A DNA stretch of 64,000 nt, from the NCBI GenBank assembly GCA_958296005.1, contig CATQHQ010000001.1, forward strand, positions 388,134 through 452,133. The letters are read 5' to 3'. Both the position numbers and the translations under genes were made by a program. Below, piece after piece: positions 45,105 to 54,403 of the stretch (position 1 is the first letter of the stretch; each line of letters begins with the position of its first letter). This DNA comes from Longimicrobiales bacterium (GTDB taxonomy: Bacteria > Gemmatimonadota > Gemmatimonadetes > Longimicrobiales > Gaopeijiaceae). The notes beneath the pieces were generated by a model that was not told the DNA's origin, did not search any database, and saw only the letters and a program-made list of their open reading frames with translations.

Positions 45105-46280
45105 TTGACGGTCTCAACCCGCACCGCGCCGGGCGGCTACGCCCCGGCTGGGAAGGACACGGGCGAGGTCAAGCCCAAGGGCACGTCCCGGATACGGGCC
45201 CACGAGGGGCTGGACACGATCCCCATCACGTCCCGCAAGCCGTCGTGGCTGAAGGTCCGATCGCCCGGCGGTCCCAACTACGTGCGCCTCAAGCGGCTGA
45301 TGCGGCGCCAGTCCCTCCACACCGTCTGCGAGGAGGCCGGCTGCCCCAACATCGGCGAGTGCTGGGAGGCCGGCACCGCCACCTTCATGATCCTCGGAGA
45401 CGTCTGCACCCGTGCGTGCAAGTACTGCGCCGTCGCCCACGGGATGCCGACCGAGCTGGACCTGGACGAACCCCGGCGGGTGGCCGACACGATCGCCGCC
45501 ATGGAGCTCGACCACGCGGTGATTACGTCGGTGAACCGGGACGAGCTCGCCGACGGGGGCGCGAGCATCTACGCCGCCACGGTCCGCGAAGTGCGACGCC
45601 GGTTGCCCGAGTGCTCGGTGGAGGTCTTGATCCCCGACTTCAAGGGCGACGAGGCCGCCTTGCGAACCGTCATGGAAGCGCGTCCGGCGATCCTCGGCCA
45701 CAACTTGGAGACCGTGGCGCGGCTTCACCCCGACGTGCGCCCCGGCGGCCGCTACTGGCGCTCGATCTCGTACCTGGGGACTGCCAAGCGGATCGACCCG
45801 GGGATGCTGACCAAGACCGGGATCATCTTGGGGATGGGGGAGCGAGAGGACGAAATCCGCGAAGCGATGAGCGACCTCCGAGAAGCGTCGGTAGACATCC
45901 TCACCTTGGGGCAGTACCTCAGGCCGTCGAAGCAGCACATCCCGGTGGCGCGGTGGGTCACGCCGGACGAGTTTCGGAGGTGGAAGCGGATCGGCGAGGG
46001 CGAGTTCGGCTTCCGCCACGTGGAGTCCGGCGCCCTGGTCCGCTCCAGCTACCACGCCAAGGAGCAGGCCCGGGAGGTGCAGGCGGGCGGCCCCGGCGCG
46101 ATCCAAGACGTCATGGAGGCGGACGTTCCGGCCCCGGCGGAAGTGCCTGCCGAGATGCTGGGCGCATGCGGACCCCCGTCGAAGCTGATACCCCTTCGGA
46201 GTGCGCGGACGGCCCCGACGCCGGCTTCGCTCGCCCACCGCCCGCCGCCGCCCCGTCGCACCGCAGCACAAGGAGGCTGA
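45105..46280 (+). CDS. lipA: Lipoyl synthase
   Basis: Radical-SAM enzyme that inserts two sulfurs into octanoyl chains on E2-type lipoyl domains. The auxiliary cluster motif CEEAGCPNIGEC and the radical-SAM motif CTRACKYC are both present, and the C-terminal RSSYHA Ser is conserved. At 391 residues it exceeds the usual 300-330 because of 30 extra N-terminal and about 40 Pro/Ala-rich C-terminal residues. TTG 45105 is the first in-frame start. Position immediately before the pyruvate dehydrogenase genes fits supplying lipoate to the E2 subunit encoded 3 kb downstream. Confidence 0.95.
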   Translation: MTVSTRTAPGGYAPAGKDTGEVKPKGTSRIRAHEGLDTIPITSRKPSWLKVRSPGGPNYVRLKRLMRRQSLHTVCEEAGCPNIGECWEAGTATFMILGDVCTRACKYCAVAHGMPTELDLDEPRRVADTIAAMELDHAVITSVNRDELADGGASIYAATVREVRRRLPECSVEVLIPDFKGDEAALRTVMEARPAILGHNLETVARLHPDVRPGGRYWRSISYLGTAKRIDPGMLTKTGIILGMGEREDEIREAMSDLREASVDILTLGQYLRPSKQHIPVARWVTPDEFRRWKRIGEGEFGFRHVESGALVRSSYHAKEQAREVQAGGPGAIQDVMEADVPAPAEVPAEMLGACGPPSKLIPLRSARTAPTPASLAHRPPPPRRTAAQGG

Positions 46281-46288
46281 CCAGTCAG

Positions 46289-47374
46289 ATGGCGACAGCA
46301 GCACCGGAGGCCCCGTCCGCCGAGAGCGCGGCCGCCTCGGGCATCGCCGGCTTCTCCCGGGAGCAGCTTCACGAGCTCCTAAGGGAAATGCTTCTCTACC
46401 GCCGCTTCGAGGAGAAGGCGGAGGAAGCGTACTCCATAGGCAAGATCGGCGGCTTTTGCCATGTCCACATCGGCCAGGAAGGGCTGGCCGCGGGCGCAAT
46501 CAAGCCGTTGCGGAAGGACGACCTGGTGATCACGGCCTACCGGGAGCACACCCAGGCGATCGCCAAGGGAATCACGCCCCGGGCCGTGATGGCCGAGCTC
46601 TTCGGAAGGGTGGACGGCTGTTGCGGGGGACGGGGCGGCTCGATGCACCTCTTCGACGCCGAGATCGGCTTCATGGGCGGCCACGGGATCGTCGGGGGGC
46701 AGATCCCCTTGGGCACCGGGCTGGCTTGGGCGATCAAGTATCGGGGCGGCGATCAGGTCTGCCTCTGCTTCATGGGCGATGCGGCGGTCAACCAAGGGGC
46801 GTTCCTGGAGTCGCTGAACATGGCAGCGATCTGGCGGCTTCCCGTGATCTACGTGGTGGAGAACAACGGCTACGGCATGGGCACCGCGTTCAGGCGGGTC
46901 TCGGTCACCAACGTGGAAGAGCGCTCCGGGGCTTATGGCGTTCCGGCCCACACAATAGACGGACAGGACGTGCTGGGGACTCACGACTTCTTCGCCCGAC
47001 TGGCGGAAGAGGTGCGGAACGGGGCGGGACCCCAGTTCGTGAACGCCCTGACGTGCCGCTTCCGGGGCCACTCCATGTCGGACCCGGTGTCGGGCACCTA
47101 CCGCTCCAAGGAAGAGGTGGACAAGCAGCTGCACGAGCAGGACCCCATCGCCCTCCTCCGCGACCGCATGACGGCGGCCGGCGAGCTGGACCCGGAGGAG
47201 ATGGAGGCGATCGACGCAGAGGTCAGAGCGGTATGCCAGGACGCCGCCGACTTCGCCGACGCTTCGCCCTGGCCGGACCCCTCCACCCTCTACGACCACG
47301 TGTACGCCGAGACCAACGTGCACGGGCGCTTGTTCCTGGACGGGCGCGCCGGCAGAGGCGCCGTCAATGGCTGA
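46289..47374 (+). CDS. pdhA: Pyruvate dehydrogenase E1 component, alpha subunit
   Basis: Thiamine-diphosphate-dependent decarboxylase subunit of a 2-oxoacid dehydrogenase complex. The ThDP motif runs GDAAVNQGAFLESLNMA near residue 165 and RHRGHSMSDP-type sequence (FRGHSMSDP) follows, the phosphorylation-loop region in E1 alpha. ATG 46289 is preceded by AAGGAGG-like sequence (46270-46276). It overlaps pdhB by 8 bases. The PdhA form, rather than branched-chain E1, is inferred from EAYSIGKIGGFCHVHIGQE, typical of pyruvate enzymes. 361 residues. Confidence 0.92.
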   Translation: MATAAPEAPSAESAAASGIAGFSREQLHELLREMLLYRRFEEKAEEAYSIGKIGGFCHVHIGQEGLAAGAIKPLRKDDLVITAYREHTQAIAKGITPRAVMAELFGRVDGCCGGRGGSMHLFDAEIGFMGGHGIVGGQIPLGTGLAWAIKYRGGDQVCLCFMGDAAVNQGAFLESLNMAAIWRLPVIYVVENNGYGMGTAFRRVSVTNVEERSGAYGVPAHTIDGQDVLGTHDFFARLAEEVRNGAGPQFVNALTCRFRGHSMSDPVSGTYRSKEEVDKQLHEQDPIALLRDRMTAAGELDPEEMEAIDAEVRAVCQDAADFADASPWPDPSTLYDHVYAETNVHGRLFLDGRAGRGAVNG

Positions 47375-48356
47375 GTTGACCTACAGGGAGGCCCTGAACG
47401 CCGCCATGGTCCAGGAGATGGAGCGGGACGACTCGGTGTTCATCATGGGGGAGGAGGTCGCCGAGTACGACGGTGCCTACAAGGTCTCCCGCGGGATGCT
47501 GGACCGCTTCGGCGACCGGCGGGTAGTGGATTCGCCGATCAGCGAGCTGGGGTTCGCCGGCCTCTGCGTGGGCACCGCCATGGCGGGCCTGCGACCGATC
47601 TGCGAGTTCATGACGTTCAACTTCTCGATCCTCGCGCTGGACCAGGTGATCAACAGCGCGGCGAAGATGCTGTACATGACCAACGGGCAGGTCAATGTCC
47701 CGATCGTCTTCCGGGGACCCACGGGGGCGGCCCTCCAGCTGTCCGCCCAGCACTCCCAGGCCTGCGAGACCTACTACGTCCACGCCCCAGGGGTGAAGTT
47801 GGCGACCCCCGCGACCCCCGCCGACGCCAAGGGCCTGCTGGCTGCAGCGATCCGCGACGACGACCCGGTGGCGGTGATGGAGGGAGAGCTGCTCTACAAC
47901 GTGAAGGGCGAAGTGCCCGACGGAGAGTACGTGATCCCGCTGGGGGTGGCGGAGCTGAAGCGCTCCGGAGACGACGTGAGCATCGTGACCCACGGCAAGA
48001 TGGTCCATGTGGCGTTGCAGGCGGCGGGGAAGCTGGCCCGGGAGGGGATCGAGGCCGACGTGCTGGACCTGCGCACGATCCGGCCCCTGGACGCGGACGC
48101 GGTTCTGGAGACCGTCGCCCGAACCAACCGGGTGGTGTACTTGGAAGAGGGGTGGCCGTTCGCCGGCGTCGGCGCCCAGATCGCGGCGCTGATCCAGGAC
48201 GAGGCGTTCGACGACCTGGACGCGCCGGTCGTGCGAGTTGCCCAGGCCGACGTTCCCATGCCCTACGCCAAGAACCTGGAGCAGCTGGCGAAGCCGGGCG
48301 TGGACCGAGTGGTGGAGGCGTGCAAGAGGGTGCTGTACTTGGTGGCGGAGGCTTGA
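47367..48356 (+). CDS. pdhB: Pyruvate dehydrogenase E1 component, beta subunit
   Basis: Second half of the heterotetrameric E1; together with E1 alpha it decarboxylates pyruvate and passes the acetyl group to lipoyl E2. It has 329 residues with the opening TYREALNAAMVQEME and the conserved GEEVAEYDGAYKVSRG region near residue 27. It overlaps pdhA by 8 bases, and the E2 gene begins 5 bases after its stop, so the three form an operon. Confidence 0.93.
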   Translation: MAELTYREALNAAMVQEMERDDSVFIMGEEVAEYDGAYKVSRGMLDRFGDRRVVDSPISELGFAGLCVGTAMAGLRPICEFMTFNFSILALDQVINSAAKMLYMTNGQVNVPIVFRGPTGAALQLSAQHSQACETYYVHAPGVKLATPATPADAKGLLAAAIRDDDPVAVMEGELLYNVKGEVPDGEYVIPLGVAELKRSGDDVSIVTHGKMVHVALQAAGKLAREGIEADVLDLRTIRPLDADAVLETVARTNRVVYLEEGWPFAGVGAQIAALIQDEAFDDLDAPVVRVAQADVPMPYAKNLEQLAKPGVDRVVEACKRVLYLVAEA

Positions 48357-48361
48357 GGCCG

Positions 48362-49687
48362 ATGGCGACGAAAGTGCACATGGAGGCGCTCTCTCCCACA
48401 ATGGAAGAGGGCCAGGTCGTCGCGTGGCTGAAGGGCGAGGGGGACCCGGTGGCCCAGGGCGACGTGCTCGCCGAGATCGAGACCGACAAGGCCACGATGG
48501 AGCTGGTCGCTCGGGGGGACGGGGTGCTCCGCGCCGTCTTCGCCGGGGAAGGGGCGGTGGTCCCGGTCGGGGAAGTGATCGCGGTGATCGCGGCCGCCGA
48601 CGAGGAGATCGCCGCGCTGGCGGCGGGGGCGTGGGGTGGGGGCGGCGGGGCGCCGGCGGAAGCGCCGCCGCCCGAGTCGGCCGCCGAGGAGCCGGTTGCG
48701 TCCGAGCCCGCCGCCCCGTCTGTGCCCGCCGCCCCGTCCGAGCCCGTTGCCCCAGCGGAGCCCGCGGCAGCGGCGTCGCCACCCCCTCAGCAGGGCCGCG
48801 TGAAGGCGTCGCCCGTGGCCCGCCGGTTGGCCGGCGAGCTGGAGGTGGACCTTCGCGCCGTCGCCGGTTCGGGCCCGGGCGGGCGGGTCGTCAAGCGGGA
48901 TGTGGAGGCGGCCGCAGAAGCAGCGGCGGCGGCGTCCCCAGCGGCCCCCGCGCTCGAGGCGCCGATCGTCGCCCCATTCGCTCCCGACGGCCCCGTCCCC
49001 GACTTCGAGGACGTTCCGCTCAGCCAGATGCGGAAGACCGTCGCCCGGCGGCTGGTCGAATCCCTGGGTCCCGTCCCCCACTTCTTCCTCACCGTGGACG
49101 TGGAGATGGGGCGGGCGATCGAGGTTCGGGCGCGCGTCAATCAGCTCCTGGAGGCGGAGGGCGGCAAGGCGTCGCTCAACGACTTGGTCGTCAAGGCCGC
49201 AGCCGCGGCGCTGGCCCGCCACCCGGAGTGCAACGCCTGGTGGCAGAACGACTCCATCCGCCGCTTCAACCGCGTCCACATCGGCGTTGCGGTGGCGGTG
49301 CCCGACGGGCTGATCACGCCCGTGATCCGGGACGCCCACCTCAAGGGACTGGGCCGGATCGGCGCCGAGGTCCGGGAACTCGCCGCGCGCGCCCGCCAGA
49401 AGAAGCTCCAGCCCCACGAGTACACCGGCTCCACCTTCTCGATCTCCAACCTCGGCATGTTCGGGATCGAGGAGTTCACGGCGGTGATCAACCCCCCGGA
49501 AGCCGGCATCCTGGCGGTGGGCGCGGTGGAGGAGAGGCCGGTGGTGGTGGACGGGCAGGTCGTGGCCCGGCCAAGGATGCGCATCACCATGAGCTGCGAC
49601 CACCGGGTGATCGACGGCGCCCAGGGCGCCCGGTTCCTGGCCACCCTCAAGGCGTTCCTGGAGGAACCGGCGGCGATCTTGACGTGA
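48362..49687 (+). CDS. pdhC: Pyruvate dehydrogenase E2 component, dihydrolipoamide acetyltransferase
   Basis: Core acyltransferase of 441 residues. One lipoyl domain (1-80) carries the lipoylated Lys in ETDKATME at about residue 44. An Ala/Pro/Glu-rich hinge (about 95-145), the E1/E3-binding domain (about 150-185, KASPVARRLAGEL) and a second linker follow. The catalytic domain ends with the HRVIDGA motif near residue 419. ATG 48362 lies 5 bases after pdhB. The stop overlaps the GTG of the amidohydrolase gene. Confidence 0.93.
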   Translation: MATKVHMEALSPTMEEGQVVAWLKGEGDPVAQGDVLAEIETDKATMELVARGDGVLRAVFAGEGAVVPVGEVIAVIAAADEEIAALAAGAWGGGGGAPAEAPPPESAAEEPVASEPAAPSVPAAPSEPVAPAEPAAAASPPPQQGRVKASPVARRLAGELEVDLRAVAGSGPGGRVVKRDVEAAAEAAAAASPAAPALEAPIVAPFAPDGPVPDFEDVPLSQMRKTVARRLVESLGPVPHFFLTVDVEMGRAIEVRARVNQLLEAEGGKASLNDLVVKAAAAALARHPECNAWWQNDSIRRFNRVHIGVAVAVPDGLITPVIRDAHLKGLGRIGAEVRELAARARQKKLQPHEYTGSTFSISNLGMFGIEEFTAVINPPEAGILAVGAVEERPVVVDGQVVARPRMRITMSCDHRVIDGAQGARFLATLKAFLEEPAAILT

Positions 49688-51060
49688 GCCCGGAACCGAG
49701 CACCCTGCCACGCATAAGTCGCCTCGCCCCGAGGAGCCGCGCGCGACGGCTGGCTGGCGCGGCGGTCGCATGCTTCCTGGTCGCGGCCTGGCCGGCGGCG
49801 GCCCAAGAGAGCGCCTCGACCCTCGTCCGCGCCGCCCGCCTCATCGACGGCAAGGGTGCCGTGGCCGAGCCCGGTGCCGTGCTGGTGGAGGGCGACCGGA
49901 TCGTCGCCGTCGGTTCGGATGCCCAAGCCGCCGACGCCGACCGGATCGTCGACCTTGGCGACGCCACCCTCCTTCCGGGCCTGATCGACCTTCACACCCA
50001 CCTGACCGACGAGGTGGGCGTTCACTGGGAGGAGGTGCTGGTCACCACGACCCCCGCCGAGGCGGCCCTGCACGGCGCGGCCAACGCCCTGACCACCCTT
50101 CGGGCCGGCTTCACCACCGTCCGCGACATGGGACCCACCTGGCCATACGTCGACGTGGCGCTCCGGGACGTGATCGATGCGGGCGTCCTCCCCGGCCCCC
50201 GAATGCTGGTCGCGGGCAACTACGTCTCGGCGACCGGCGGGGCGGGGGACGCGCGCCAGTTTTCCCTGTACGTGGACGTGCCCACGGTGCGGAACCTGGC
50301 CGACGGGGTGGACCAGGTTCGGGCCGCCGTGCGCACCAACTTCAAGCACGGTGCCGACTTCACGAAGATCCTCGCCACCGGCGCGGTGCTCTCCCAAGGG
50401 TTGCCGCCGGGCGCCCAGCAGTACTCCGACGCCGAGCTGGCGGTGGCGGTGGAGGAGGCCGGGCGGTGGGGCAGCTTCGTCGCCTCCCACGCCCACGGCA
50501 CGGAGGGGATCAAGGCCTCGATCCTGGCGGGCGTCCGCACGATCGACCACGGCTCCATGCTGGACGACGAGGCCGTGCGGATGCTGGCAGCCAGCAGCGA
50601 CACCTACTACGTGCCGACCCTCTACGTGGGCGTGATCGTGCCCCGCGACGGCGCCGCCCTGGGGGTGCCGGAGCCCCAGATCCGCCGCTCCACCGAGATG
50701 ATGCGCCACCGTGGCGCTTCCTTCCGCCGGGCGCTGGACGCCGGGCTGACGATCGGCTTCGCCACCGACGCCGGCGTCTTCGAGCACGGGCACAACGCCC
50801 GGGAGTTCGCGGTGCGGGTCGAGCACGGCCAGAGCGAGATGGACGCCATCGTCTCCGCCACCAGCGTTTCCGCCATGATCATGGGCTGGGACGCGGACGT
50901 GGGCGCCGTCGAGGCCGGGAAGTACGCCGACCTGATCGCCGTCCCGGGCAACCCGCTCAACGACATCACGCTGCTGGAGCGCGTGGCGTGGGTGATGAAG
51001 GGCGGAGAGGTGCACAAAGACAACCTTGGGCAGGCGAAGCGATCCTCCGGCAGTCGTTAG
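49684..51060 (+). CDS. Secreted metal-dependent amidohydrolase (imidazolonepropionase/prolidase-like)
   Basis: Amidohydrolase-superfamily enzyme of 458 residues with an N-terminal signal peptide (about 22-40, ending AAAQ). Metal ligands are visible: HTHL near residue 109, a carboxylated-Lys-type KILATGA near 225, SHAHG and DHG regions near 265-285, and Asp in ATDAG near 361. Relatives include Xaa-Pro-type and other dipeptide hydrolases, so a role in peptide use is inferred; the substrate is not certain. The start GTG overlaps the E2 stop (GTGA). It interrupts an otherwise normal pdh operon between E2 and E3. Confidence 0.85.
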   Translation: MSPEPSTLPRISRLAPRSRARRLAGAAVACFLVAAWPAAAQESASTLVRAARLIDGKGAVAEPGAVLVEGDRIVAVGSDAQAADADRIVDLGDATLLPGLIDLHTHLTDEVGVHWEEVLVTTTPAEAALHGAANALTTLRAGFTTVRDMGPTWPYVDVALRDVIDAGVLPGPRMLVAGNYVSATGGAGDARQFSLYVDVPTVRNLADGVDQVRAAVRTNFKHGADFTKILATGAVLSQGLPPGAQQYSDAELAVAVEEAGRWGSFVASHAHGTEGIKASILAGVRTIDHGSMLDDEAVRMLAASSDTYYVPTLYVGVIVPRDGAALGVPEPQIRRSTEMMRHRGASFRRALDAGLTIGFATDAGVFEHGHNAREFAVRVEHGQSEMDAIVSATSVSAMIMGWDADVGAVEAGKYADLIAVPGNPLNDITLLERVAWVMKGGEVHKDNLGQAKRSSGSR

Positions 51061-51079
51061 CTTTCGGAAGGCCGCGACG

Positions 51080-52531
51080 ATGCAACTCCAACCCCGCGCG
51101 AGGCGCGCCGTGACCCCCAACTCCAAGAACGAGCGAGAGTTCGACGTCGTGGTCGTCGGCGGCGGTCCGGGCGGCTACGTGGCCGCGATCCGGGCGGCCC
51201 AGCTGGGACTTCGCACCGCGTGCGTGGAGGCCGACAAGCTGGGCGGCGTGTGCCTGAACGTGGGGTGCATTCCCACCAAGGCCCTCCTGAGCAGCGCCCT
51301 CCTGGTAAACGAGCTCGCCCACGCCAAGGGACACGGCATCTCCTTCGACGGCTTCTCGGTCGATCTGGGCCCCGCCCAGAAGCGGAGCCGAACCGTCGCC
51401 GGTCGCTTGTCCAAGGGCGTCTCCTTCCTCTTCAAGAAGAACGGGGTGACCCACGTGGACGGCTGGGGCCGGCTGCTCGGGGGCGGCGCCGTGGAGGTCG
51501 AGAAGGACGGGCGCAAGCAGGTGATCCAAGGGAAGGACGTCGTCCTCGCCACCGGGTCCCGCCCCCGCAGCCTTCCGTTCCTGAAGATCGACGAGGAGCG
51601 GGTGTGGTCGTCCACGGGAGCGCTCTTCCAGACGAAGGCGCCGAAGTCGCTGGTGGTCGTGGGGGCCGGCGCCGTCGGGATGGAGTTCGCCGACATCTAC
51701 AACGCCTACGGCACAGAGGTCACGGTGATCGAGGCGCTGGACCGGGTGCTCCCGGTGGAGGACGCCGACTCCTCCGACGCCGTGGCCCGAAGCTTCAAGC
51801 GACGGGGGATCGAGATCTTCGCCGACGCCCGCGTGCAGGACACGGTGGTCGGGAACGACGGCGTCTCCATCGCCTTCACCGACGCGAAGGGGCAAGACCG
51901 GAAGCTGGAGGTGGAGTACGTGCTGTCCGCCGTCGGAAGGGTCCCCAACACGGAGGACGCGGGACTCGACGCGGCGGGCGTGACCACGACGGAGCCGGGC
52001 GGCTTCGTCGCCGTGGACGGCGCCATGCGCACCAGCGCGGCGGGCGTGTGGGCGGTGGGCGACTGCGCCGGACCGCCCCTGCTGGCCCACAAGGGCATGC
52101 ACGAAGGGGTGGTGGCCGCCGAGCACATCGCCGGCGCCGGGGAACATCAAGTCGACTACGGAAACGTTCCCAACTGCACCTACTGCCACCCCGAAGTGGC
52201 GTCGGTGGGGATGACCGAAGCGCAGGCTCGCGAGGCTGAACTGGAGATCGAGGTCGGCAAGTTCCCATGGGTGGGGAACGGCCGGGCCCTAGCGGCGGGC
52301 GGAACCCCCGAGGGCTTCGTCAAGGTGATCCGCGACGTGCGCTACTCGGAGGTGGTGGGCGCCCATGTGGTCGGCCCCCACGCCACCGAGCTGATCGGCG
52401 AGTTCGTAGTCGCCCGCCACCTGGAATCGACGGTGGAAGAGATCGACCGCGCGATGCACCCGCACCCGACGCTGTCGGAAGCGGTGGCGGAGGGCGCCCT
52501 GGCCGCGCTGGGCAGGGCGCTGCACGTCTGA
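51080..52531 (+). CDS. lpdA: Dihydrolipoamide dehydrogenase (E3)
   Basis: Flavoprotein that reoxidises the lipoyl group of E2. It has the FAD motif VVVGGGPGGYVAA near residue 22, the redox disulfide CLNVGC near 59-64, the NAD-binding GAGAVGMEFA and the C-terminal HPHPTLSE with the active-site His. From ATG 51080 it has 483 residues. The ORF starts 18 codons earlier inside the amidohydrolase, but homologues do not extend that far. It is convergent with ispH, with only 7 bases between the stops. Confidence 0.95.
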   Translation: MQLQPRARRAVTPNSKNEREFDVVVVGGGPGGYVAAIRAAQLGLRTACVEADKLGGVCLNVGCIPTKALLSSALLVNELAHAKGHGISFDGFSVDLGPAQKRSRTVAGRLSKGVSFLFKKNGVTHVDGWGRLLGGGAVEVEKDGRKQVIQGKDVVLATGSRPRSLPFLKIDEERVWSSTGALFQTKAPKSLVVVGAGAVGMEFADIYNAYGTEVTVIEALDRVLPVEDADSSDAVARSFKRRGIEIFADARVQDTVVGNDGVSIAFTDAKGQDRKLEVEYVLSAVGRVPNTEDAGLDAAGVTTTEPGGFVAVDGAMRTSAAGVWAVGDCAGPPLLAHKGMHEGVVAAEHIAGAGEHQVDYGNVPNCTYCHPEVASVGMTEAQAREAELEIEVGKFPWVGNGRALAAGGTPEGFVKVIRDVRYSEVVGAHVVGPHATELIGEFVVARHLESTVEEIDRAMHPHPTLSEAVAEGALAALGRALHV

Positions 52532-52538
52532 CGCCTTA

Positions 52539-53747
52539 CTACAGGTCGGCCTCGATCCCCCGGATCTCCAAGATGCGCAGCAGCGCCTCGCCGATCTTGT
52601 TGTTGGGCGTGGAGGCGCCGGCGGTGATCCCCAGCTCGAACGGCGCCGGCGGCAGCCACTCCATCTCCACGGCCACGGGAGCTTCCGCGTCGATCTCGGG
52701 CTTGTGGCGGATGCTGCCGACGTCCACGTCGATGCACGTCGCGTCCTCGATGTGGTACGTCGTCACGTACTGGCGGCAGAGGTGGGCCAGGTGGTTGGTG
52801 TTGGAAGAGTTGTAGCCGCCCAGCACGATCATCATGTCCGGCGGGTCCTGCATCATCTCCAGCACCGCGTCCTGTCGCTCCTGGGTCGCCGAGCAGATCG
52901 TGCCGAACGACCGGAAGTGGGTCTCGGCGTGCTCGTCGCCCAGGGACTCCGCCATCATCTCCCGGAGGCGCGCGCCGATCGCCAGGGACTCGGTAGCGAG
53001 CATCGTCGTCTGATTGGCCACGCCGATCTTGGCTAGGTCCGCATCCGGGTCGAACCCTTCCGAAGTCCGACCCGCGAAGTGATTCATGAACGCGTCCCGG
53101 CTCATGCGTTGCGCCCGCCCCGTCATGTAGGCGCCGACCAGCTCCGCCTCCGACATGTCCCGAACCACGAGGTACTTGCCCCCTTCGTGCTTCTCCACCT
53201 GGCTGGCGGTGGCCCGCGACTCCTCGTGCAGGTGCTTGCCGTGGATCACGGCCGTAAAGCCGTCCCGGGCATAGTTCTTCACCCGCTTCCACACCAGCAG
53301 CACCGACCCGCAGGTCGTGTCGACCAGAATGCAGCCCAGCGCCTGGAGCGCCTTCATGTCCTTCACCGTCACGCCAAAGGCCGGGATGATCACCACGTCC
53401 TCCGACGTCACATGGCCGAAGTCGAAGACGCCGTCGTTCGGGTAGATGAACTCGATCCCCATCTCCTGGAGACGGTAGTTCACGTGGGGGTTGTGGATGA
53501 TCTCGCCCACTAGGTAGACGCGCTTGTCGGGGAACTTGTGGCGGGTCTCGTAGGCGTAGTCCACGGCTCGGTCCACGCCGTAGCAGAACCCGAAGTCCTT
53601 CGCCAGGCGCACCTTCACGTCCCCGAACCGGTCGACGAAGCCGCGCGACCGGATGCGCTCCACCACGGCGGACTGGTACTCCGCGTCGATCGCCGGCTTG
53701 ACCTCGGCCTTGAGCCCGAAGCCCCTGCGGAAGTAGGTCTGGGTCAT
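52539..53747 (-). CDS. ispH: 4-hydroxy-3-methylbut-2-enyl diphosphate reductase, long form
   Basis: Last step of the MEP isoprenoid pathway, producing IPP and DMAPP with a 4Fe-4S enzyme. The three cluster Cys are at 55 (FGFCYGVD), 146 (DTTCGSV) and 285 (TICSATQERQ), where the TICSATQERQ stretch also holds the catalytic region. At 402 residues it resembles the plant/cyanobacterial form rather than the 316-residue E. coli form, through an N-terminal extension and a longer middle. GGAG lies 8 bases before the ATG. A possible minus-strand -10 (TATATC, 53814-53809) precedes it. Confidence 0.93.
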   Translation of the reverse strand: MTQTYFRRGFGLKAEVKPAIDAEYQSAVVERIRSRGFVDRFGDVKVRLAKDFGFCYGVDRAVDYAYETRHKFPDKRVYLVGEIIHNPHVNYRLQEMGIEFIYPNDGVFDFGHVTSEDVVIIPAFGVTVKDMKALQALGCILVDTTCGSVLLVWKRVKNYARDGFTAVIHGKHLHEESRATASQVEKHEGGKYLVVRDMSEAELVGAYMTGRAQRMSRDAFMNHFAGRTSEGFDPDADLAKIGVANQTTMLATESLAIGARLREMMAESLGDEHAETHFRSFGTICSATQERQDAVLEMMQDPPDMMIVLGGYNSSNTNHLAHLCRQYVTTYHIEDATCIDVDVGSIRHKPEIDAEAPVAVEMEWLPPAPFELGITAGASTPNNKIGEALLRILEIRGIEADL

Positions 53748-53881
53748 GACGGGATCTCCGTGGAAGTGGGGGCGGAGGACGGCAGGCGCGCCCCGACGGG
53801 ACCCGAAAGATATACGTTACGGGCGCTGCCGAAGGAAACGCCCCTTGCCCGAAGAACGCCCCTGCGGAGGGAACGAAGCCG

Positions 53882-54403
53882 TTGCTGAGTCGGTTGATCC
53901 TGCTGTTCGTGACCGTGCCCCTGCTGGAGCTGGTGCTCCTCCTTCAGGTGGGACAGTGGATCGGCCTCGGGCCCACCGTCGCGCTGGTGGTGGCGACCGG
54001 GTTCGCCGGTGCCGCGTTGGCGCGGCGCCAGGGCCTCCGCGCGTTTCTGGCGGTCCAGCAAGAGCTGTCGGCCGGCGGACTGCCGGGGCGCGCGCTCCTG
54101 GACGGCCTCTCGATCCTCGTCGGCGGCGCCCTCCTCCTCACGCCGGGGATCCTCACCGACGTCCTGGGCTTCAGCCTGATCCTGCCCTCGTCCAGACGGT
54201 GGCTGCAAGGAATCCTCCGCCGACGGATGGAGCGCCGGATCAAGGAGGGCGCGGTCCACTTCACGGTGTTCGGGTCCGGCGGCTTTCCGAGCGCGGGCGG
54301 CTACGGCGGGTCCGACGCGGGGAGCGCCGACGACCAAGCCCGCCAAGAGCTGGGGACCCATCCTCCCGGCCGAAACCCTCTCGACCCCGCAGACCGCCGA
54401 TGA
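53882..54403 (+). CDS. fxsA: FxsA family membrane protein
   Basis: A 173-residue protein with the FxsA core: membrane helix near residues 3-22, a second segment (about 30-50) with GFAGAALARRQG, and a third (about 78-105). FxsA of E. coli suppresses phage F exclusion when overproduced; its normal role is unknown. TTG 53882 is the first in-frame start. The C-terminal 50 residues are Gly/Ser-rich and vary in the family. The TGA overlaps the ATG of the M42 gene. Confidence 0.85.
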   Translation: MLSRLILLFVTVPLLELVLLLQVGQWIGLGPTVALVVATGFAGAALARRQGLRAFLAVQQELSAGGLPGRALLDGLSILVGGALLLTPGILTDVLGFSLILPSSRRWLQGILRRRMERRIKEGAVHFTVFGSGGFPSAGGYGGSDAGSADDQARQELGTHPPGRNPLDPADRR

